A stretch of 64,000 nt of DNA, from positions 43,707,105 to 43,771,104 of the forward strand of contig OY829542.1 of NCBI GenBank assembly GCA_963691705.1, written 5' to 3'. This document shows positions 57,661-64,000 of the stretch, in pieces. Each line of letters starts with the position of its first letter. Within the stretch, counting starts at the first letter, position 1. The position numbers and the translations under genes are program-made. This DNA is from Viola odorata (taxonomy: Eukaryota; Streptophyta; Magnoliopsida; Malpighiales; Violaceae). The notes below the pieces were generated by a model that was given only the letters and a program-made list of their open reading frames with translations, had not been told where the DNA came from and searched no databases.

Positions 57661-59226
57661 CACTATACCTCATCTGTAAATTGCTTTTAAAAGATACCTG
57701 TACAATACGAAAACGTCACATTTAGTACCTCAACCTCACGCCGTCCAACAATCACCGTTAACTGTCCACGTCGGATGCCACGTGGATACGGCTGATGTGG
57801 CCTGCCACGTCATCACATCTGACCTGGGTCTTTCTCCAGGTGTGAAACGACCAGGCATGAACGACGCGTCGTTCACATGCTAGCATTTATCATTCTCCAA
57901 ATAAAGGAAATCCAAGATTCGAACTCTGGACCACTGGTAGCACAAGCGAGAAGCTTACCACTAGACCAAATGCTCTTGATGTGTTATAATTGATTACTAC
58001 GATATTTATTACTCCAAAACCCTTTCCTTAGTTCTCAACCCTAGACCGCCCCACCTTTCTCTGCCTCTCTCACTTCTCTTCGATTTGGTAAATAGCTTTC
58101 GATGTTCATCTTTTAAAATTCACAAAAAAATGTAAAAATTTCAACAATAATTTAATTAATCTAAAAATCCAAAAAAATGTAAAAATTCCAAAAAAAATGT
58201 TAAAATTCCAAAAATAATTGTAAAAGCTCCAAAAAAAATTTAATTATTCTAAAAATTCAGAAAAAATATTAAAATTCTAAAAATTGTAAAAAATTCCAAA
58301 AAAAATTTAATTAATCTAAAAATAAAGAAAAATTTAAATATTCCAAAAAATAATTGTAAAAATTTAGATTAATTTCAGGATTTTATAATTTTTTATAGAT
58401 TTTTTTCATTTTTTTCAAAATTTGTACATTTTTTGGAATTTTTATTTTTTTTTGGAATTTGAACAACTTTTTTGGATTTTTAGATTAATTAATGTTTTTT
58501 TTTAATTTTAACATTTTTTTTTAGATTTTTAGATTAATTAATTAAATTATTTTTGTGATTTTTTAACATTTTTTTTAGAATTATTATAATTTTTTGGATT
58601 TTTAGATTAATTAAAACTTTTTTGGAATTTTTTAGAATTTTTACATTTTTTCTGAATTTTTAGATTAATTAAATTATTGTTGAAATTTTTACATTTTTTG
58701 AAAATTTTAAAAGATGAACATCGAAAGTTATTCACCAAATCGAAGAGAAGTGAGAGAGGCAGAGAAAGGTGGGGCAGTCTAGGGTTGAGAACTAAGGAAA
58801 GGGTTTTGGAGTAATAAATATCGTAGTAATGTAATAAATATCGTAGTAATCAATGACAACACATCAAGAGCATTTGGTCTAGTGGTAAGCTTCTCACATG
58901 TGCTACCAGTGGTCCAGAGTTTGAATCTTGGATTTCCCTTATTTGGAGAATGATAAATGCTAGCATGTGAACGACGCGTCGTTCATTTTAATCATGAACT
59001 ACTTGTCGTTCATGCCTGCTCCTTTCACACCTGGAGAAAGGCCAGGTCAGATGTGATGACGTGGCAGGCCGCGTCAGCCGTATCCACGTGGCATCCGACG
59101 TGGCGTGCCACGTAGAACAGTTAACGGTGATTGTTGGACGACGTGAGGTTGAGGTACCAAATGTGACATTTTCGTATTGTACAGGTATCTTTTAAAAGCA
59201 ATTTACAGATAAGGTATGAAACATTT
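57661..59226. mobile_element. Near-palindromic foldback element directly upstream of CP12
   Basis: Sequence from 57665 is repeated in inverse order up to 59217 (atacctcatctgtaaattgc against gcaatttacagataaggtat), with arms of about 700 bp around an AT-rich centre near 58370. The word CATTAAA flanks both ends (57654-57660, 59227-59233) and may be the target duplication, though the last few terminal bases do not match well. No transposase is present. The left end is 15-20 bp from the CP12 start codon. Confidence 0.78.
58864..58932 (+). other. tRNA-like Pol III box pair in the foldback arm
   Basis: tggtctagtgg fits an A box and gagtttgaatct (gagttcgaatctt in the other arm at about 57920-57990, minus strand) fits a B box about 32 nt later. 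The rest cannot fold into a normal tRNA, so it is a tRNA-derived segment rather than a gene. Confidence 0.45.
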
Positions 59227-59632
59227 CATTAAATTCTTGTACAGGTACCAATTTTTGCATTTATTTTCCTCCGTAGTGATATCAGTCATCCCCATAATTG
59301 TTGAGTAATCTCTTTAATTGGTGTGTCATGGCACTCTACATAGTCACTCATATTAATCAATAAAAAAGTTATAAATTATGCTTGATAGTTACAAATTAGG
59401 AAGTTTAAATTTTAAATTTTGAAATAACTATAAACTTAAATAATTTTGAATAATTATTTAGTGAATGAAATAACTATAAATCCAAAAAGATTCGTCCACG
59501 TATAACAACTTTATTGATTTAGGTGCACTATAGAATTTTTTCTATTTATGAAAAAATAAGAGGAAAACGTTTTATCAACCTTTTTTCTTCATTTCTCGAC
59601 CTAATTTTAATTCCTTGTTAAATAGACCTTGG
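59227..59632. other. AT-rich DNA, likely original upstream flank of CP12
   Basis: No coding frame. If the foldback is an insertion, 59227 onward is the displaced CP12 promoter and leader. No motif stands out. Confidence 0.4.
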
Positions 59633-60153
59633 TTTAGGTGTTTGGCTTCGTTCTACTGTGTTGTGCTGCGCTATGGGGTGAGTATTGTGTTGCGCTTTAC
59701 TGTGCTGTGTTGTACTGTGAAATGAAGCAAATAAGTTGTTTGGTTAGAAACTATTGTGTTGTGTTGTGAATTATTTTAATTAAAATGAAATGATCTTTAA
59801 AAGTCATTATTTTGTTAATTTTTTTAATCCAAATGTTGTTATATAACATTAAAATTATAAATACATAAGATTTATCTATTTAAAAAATAAGTATTATGTA
59901 CTAATATTTTTTTAAAGTAAGTTACTACATTTTATGTTAATATTTTAAATATATATATATTAATATGAATAAGCATATTCCATTTTCAAAAGTATGTCTT
60001 CCCATGTTTTTAAAGTGAGGTTAAATTAAACAGCCTATGTTTTTTTAAAGTTAAGCAGCTAAAAGCAGACATATTAACCAAACACCATAGTGTTGTTTTT
60101 ACATGCTTAATATTAAAGCAAAACAGCTAAAAGCGGGGCCAAACACACCCTAA
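59633..60153. mobile_element. MITE-like element
   Basis: Left tttaggtgtttggcttcg and right gccaaacacaccctaa are imperfect inverted repeats, with agcagctaaaagc-type motifs inside the right end. The interior is AT-rich and non-coding. A convincing target duplication is not visible. Confidence 0.4.
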
Positions 60154-60620
60154 GGGGATAAGTTATGAGTAAATGTGTGTAACGACGTAAGAAGGTAGGG
60201 GTCTATCAACGAGGGGTTAAAATTAGATTTTCCTTTAAGAGTAAAGAAAAAAGGAAAATGTTAGGTGTTGATATATTTTTTCCCAAAAAATAAGGCTTTG
60301 TTAAAAAAAAGTTAAAAATAAGGCTAAGTGATTACTCACTTGGTCTTACAAAAAGTGACTCTCTAATATATTGAGAGTATTTAATATCGTATTTATATTT
60401 TTAAGAGAAAATTATAATTAATACTAATACCTAATATTTTATGTTTATTGACCCATTTGAGATGCTCATTAATAAAAAAAATATTCATTAATTTATTTTC
60501 ATCAATTAATCTTTCTTAATTTATTTTAAAATATTAGAAAGTCATTTTATGTGTAACGAAGGAAGTATTAATTATTATTATTATTATGAATAAAGCTGGA
60601 GATATATAACGTTACGCCAC
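60154..60620. other. AT-rich intergenic DNA
   Basis: No gene, RNA or bounded element could be recognised. Confidence 0.5.
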
Positions 60621-61060
60621 TGATTGAGCATTAATTTCTCATACTTTTACTATCTAATTACTTGTAAATTGGGCAGTAAAACTATTGATTTCTATGGATT
60701 CTCCCCACTTTTGCAGAATTACTTGGAAGCACAACAATTGAAGGACAACAACAATAGGAGATGAAATCTGACATTCAAATCTGTCTTTGCGGCTGGCTTG
60801 GCCAAGACAGTCGACAGAGGCAAATTGCAGTAGGAGACTTGAGAACCTGAGATGACAGTTGCAGTGACTGCGAAATTTGAGGGATTTGCGATCATGACTA
60901 GAAGAATCCCTCTTGAATAATATTTAATTTTTCTCAAACAATTATCTATATCTTTTATCCTTATCTTTTTTATTTTGAAAGAGATAGAGTTAGAGTAGGA
61001 CTAGAAGATAGCTTATGTTAAAAGTTGTTGGAAACCCTTGTTTGATAAGGTCTTCGCTAT
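60621..61060 (+). mobile_element. LTR-like fragment
   Basis: tgattgagcattaatttctc, tctaattacttgtaaattgg and gcagtaaaactattgatttc resemble the minus strand of the first 100 bases at the right end of the solo LTR 53169-54631. Later blocks such as ggcttggccaagac also match. The right limit is not defined. Confidence 0.4.
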
Positions 61061-61295
61061 GAAATGGAGATGAAGCCGTGAGGTGGAACTTGCAAGGATC
61101 TAGTCCCCTATGTGAGGTTGGAATGTCCGAATGTTTAGATGGTTGGATGATCGGAGTTAAGTTTGGAGTTGAGCGTTAATGGAGTAATGGAAGTGAAGTG
61201 ATGAACGAAAGTGAAGATAAAAATGGATTGATGGATTAAACAAAGTAAGTAACTTACAATTACAACAAACCCTCCTAGTAACTAGACTAGGCAAC

Positions 61296-62871
61296 TGATC
61301 GTCACTCAAATATACTATTTTCCTGATGCCTAAATTGCACAAATAAAATATGTAAAGGACAAGACAGGGTCAAACCACAGAGATTGAAGGAATAATATTT
61401 CAGTTTCAATGTATGATAGAGAGTAGATGCAGCCAAACGTATAAGTAGCACTTGGGGGGGGGGGGGGGGTTAATGTTGATTAATGCAATTAATCAACGCA
61501 GATGTGATAGCTAACAAGACAATTAATTATAAACGCAAATCATAACACGAAAGTAACAAACATTCGAGGGCACGAAAGTAAAAGACAATCAAGGGCAAGA
61601 TAACCAAAAGCAGTAAAAGAGATATTAATCAGATGGGAAGAGATCTTAGCAAAATTTCGGGTCAGTTAATCATTGGCACAAAAATATTCCAAACTCATGC
61701 ACAAACCTGCTATAGGGACCAAGTTCTCACTAAAAATCCCCTACTTGCCTTCTTAATAAAATCCGCCCCCCGTTTTCACATATGAGGCGACATTGACGTT
61801 TCACCATCCTCCTAGGCAATGCGGGGAGACAATACTCAAAACGCTCATGAAGTGGAGGCAAGATAGATCTAGGGTGTGACGTCTCAGTGTATCAAGCTCG
61901 CGTCACATACCCTAAACGACCATTTACCCCTGGACGAAATACCTCTCGCGATGTCCCCACTAGGTGCCTACTACTCCTAATGGCCTTACGCTAGTTATTA
62001 CCATTAGGATGACAATACCCATATAAAAACATTAACAGTTGATCAAGCCTTTAATATTTCTAAATGAACATGGAGATAAAACGATAAATAACCGAATATG
62101 ACAATGAGAATATAATAAGCACGTTTAAACCTCTTAACCGAACCTTGCAATCTTTGAAGCACCCTTAGCTAAGAAGATGGGACTTAGCTACTCATAATAA
62201 AATATAAACAACAAGTAGAAGAAGAGAACAACATAAACAATATTAAAGGAAAATAAAATAGAAGTGTATTAGAATAAACCGATTATGGAAATCAATGCTT
62301 TCCCTTTTACAAGCTGACGTCAGTACTGGAAAAGAGGAAGAGAGAATCCCTAAAATTTAGGTAAAGAGAGAGAGTGTCCTAGGATCAACTCTCTTACAAA
62401 AACCCTAAAGTTTAGCTTAAATAGCCTAAAAACTAGCTAAGGGACAAAATACAACTAAGGAGAGAGAGTGTCAACACATGAGAAGGTGACAACACATAAG
62501 AAGGACGCGTCCTCTGCAGGGAATATTCTAGAATCTTCTGGAGCATCTGACATCTCCTGGAAACGCATAGAATCCCGTGCAAATCTTTGGAGATTTCTTT
62601 CTTTGGCTTTTGATCTTTGGTCCGATGCGGATGTCAAGGGCACAAGACTGCTCGCTGATCTGGTTAGCATCGGGGGCACGATGACATTCTACTCTTCTAG
62701 GCCTCGAAGCTTCAAAGTTCCAGAAATCCTTCCAAAATCGCTCCCTTTCGCTCTTTTCTTCCTTTAGCCACTAATCTGCAAAAAGATGGAAAAAAGGGGC
62801 AAATCTGAAGTATCATGCCCTGGAAAGGGCTGAAATAAGGGAGGAAAACCTACAATTAAAATACGTGATCA
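61296..62871 (-). repeat. 3' LTR of an LTR retrotransposon that runs off the right edge
   Basis: On the minus strand it starts TGATCACG at 62871 and ends GACGATCA at 61296 (1576 bp). A purine-rich tract, TGTGGGGACATT, directly precedes it at 62885-62872, marking the 3' end of the internal region. It contains a 16-base G run at 61454-61469. The 5' LTR and target duplication would be outside the window. Confidence 0.65.
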
Positions 62872-64000
62872 AATGTCCCCACACTGCCCAATGCTCGCCC
62901 TCGAGCATTCACAAAACTGGAGATCGCCTCAAGAAACAGACAACACAATTAATCACACACAAATACAAACCGACACCAAGCTAAACTTCGCATAAACTCA
63001 TTCTCACCTAGAAGACATCTGCATCAAATCAGAGGCATAATGACCCTAAAGATCAAACTTTCCCACATCAGGCCCTTAACCAGCAATCCTCATTAGATAC
63101 ATGTTTACACTCACTCTCGCAAGTAAGGCTAAGTGTTTACCGCTCAAACTAAATGCAGATAACACAGCACAAAATCAAACTTGCACATCAATCCGAGTAC
63201 ACAGTACACATACATGGGCAATCGTCAATCGGAAAGAACAACGCATCAGCAAAAAGAAAGAAAAGGGGTAGGATAGGAGAGAGAAGAAAGGAGGTAGAAA
63301 AGAAATGGAAGTGAGGAGGAATGAAGAGGGAAAAGAAATAAATAGAGAGAAAAGAAAGAACCAGACAGAACTTGGATGGATTCCTTGGCTTATGAAAAAG
63401 GCGAAGTGGCAAGGCAGCTTTCATCGAGGGCACGATGGTGATTCAGGGGCTAGACAGAGGACTTCTTCTTCGAGGGCAGGAAGTTCTTCTCTTGTTGCAG
63501 CGTTGGATGCAGAATATCTTTTGTTCGTGTAATACCCTCTCCTTTTATTTTAAATTTTGATTATAAATAATCAATTTAAAGGAAAATATTGGAGGGGGCA
63601 TGAACCTTTCTCGGGGGCTAGACAGAGGACTTCTTCTTCGAGGGCAGGAAGTTCTTCTCTTGTTGCAGCGTTGGATGCAGAATATCTTTTGTTCGTGTAA
63701 TACCCTCTCCTTTTATTTTAAATTTTGATTATAAATAATCAATTTAAAGGAAAATATTGGAGGGGGCATGAACCTTTCTAAAAAATGAATCTTCTAGGGC
63801 ATGAAACTTTTGATTTTTCTTTTGGCTCTTGCCCTAGATCTGCTTTCAGCATCAATGATTGACTTCTTCGGCTTCCCTACACTTGAACTTTTCTGGGGGC
63901 TCGATTCCTTTTAAAATGGACTAGGCCTGAAGAATTTTTTTGCTTTTCGGGCCCTAGAACTCTACTTTCTGCGCTGAAGTCTTACTTTCTCTACTTCCCC
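62872..64000 (-). mobile_element. Internal region of the right-edge LTR element (partial, non-coding)
   Basis: No gag or pol frame. A block at about 63040-63225 resembles 25130-25310 of the TAT-like element, suggesting the same lineage. A 168-bp tandem duplication follows. The sequence continues beyond the window. Confidence 0.55.
63446..63780. repeat. 168-bp tandem duplication
   Basis: ggggctagacagaggacttc and everything following it recur from 63614 almost without change (63446-63613 against 63614-63780), so the duplication is recent. Confidence 0.95.

Noticed and set aside
57278..57679. 133-residue frame opposite CP12
   Set aside because: Shadow of the clear CP12 coding sequence on the other strand.
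58864..58932. tRNA gene
   Set aside because: A- and B-box-like motifs exist, but the flanks cannot form the acceptor stem and the same segment occurs inverted in the other arm of a mobile element.
61454..61469. G16 homopolymer as a functional signal
   Set aside because: Most simply a sequencing-prone or slippage tract inside an LTR; no supporting context.

Overview
The window is nuclear DNA of a flowering plant, most likely a eudicot. Genes have GT-AG introns and chloroplast transit peptides, intergenic DNA is very AT-rich, and most of the sequence is nested plant transposable elements. Only three ordinary host genes are visible, all on the minus strand: the N-terminal part of an unidentified acidic repeat protein that runs off the left edge (1-2070), a six-exon light-harvesting gene that reads as LHCB7 (35823-38192), and a plastid CP12 of the CP12-3 type (57181-57645). 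From memory, LHCB7 and CP12-3 are direct neighbours in Arabidopsis (At1g76570, At1g76560). Here they are kept in order but pushed about 19 kb apart by transposons.

Left block (5479-33868) is a four-deep nest. A 1.18 kb foldback element (5479-6654) abuts a relative of the same family (about 6673-33868). The relative is split by a Mutator-like element, a MULE (6838-33233, 229-bp terminal inverted repeats, 10-bp target duplication). The MULE carries two convergent genes: a short GRF-type zinc-finger protein with a C-terminal membrane segment (7268-7723, +) and a MuDR-type transposase (8410 to about 32252, -). The transposase exon is itself split by a 20.2 kb TAT/Ogre-like LTR retrotransposon (11989-32202, 5-bp duplication GAAGT). 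That element encodes no recognisable protein, is packed with at least seven tandem-repeat arrays, and has its two 2.4 kb LTR copies in inverted orientation. Inside it lies a young Ty3/gypsy chromovirus-like element (15603-23188, two 907-bp LTRs, duplication AGTAG).

Middle block: a non-autonomous hAT-like element (34192-35276), LHCB7, AT-rich spacer, then a Ty1/copia element (40539-46167, duplication ATGTG) with a broken gag-pol. An unusual 14-nt sequence just after its 5' LTR is a perfect complement of part of the LTR itself. Next come a 3.57 kb solo LTR (46575-50144, AGATC) and a second TAT-type solo LTR (50418-55675, CCTAT), which is interrupted by a PIF/Harbinger-like element (50805-51900, TTA) and by a third solo LTR (53169-54631, GTAGT). 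All of these seem to have landed in an older LTR-like sequence.

Right block: CP12 with a 1.57 kb near-palindromic foldback element starting about 15-20 bp upstream of its start codon (57661-59226), a MITE-like element, and a further LTR element on the minus strand (3' LTR 61296-62871) whose internal region runs off the right edge.

Most boundaries rest on target-site duplications read directly from the sequence, so the nesting order is well supported. Family assignments rest on motifs and general knowledge and were not checked by search.
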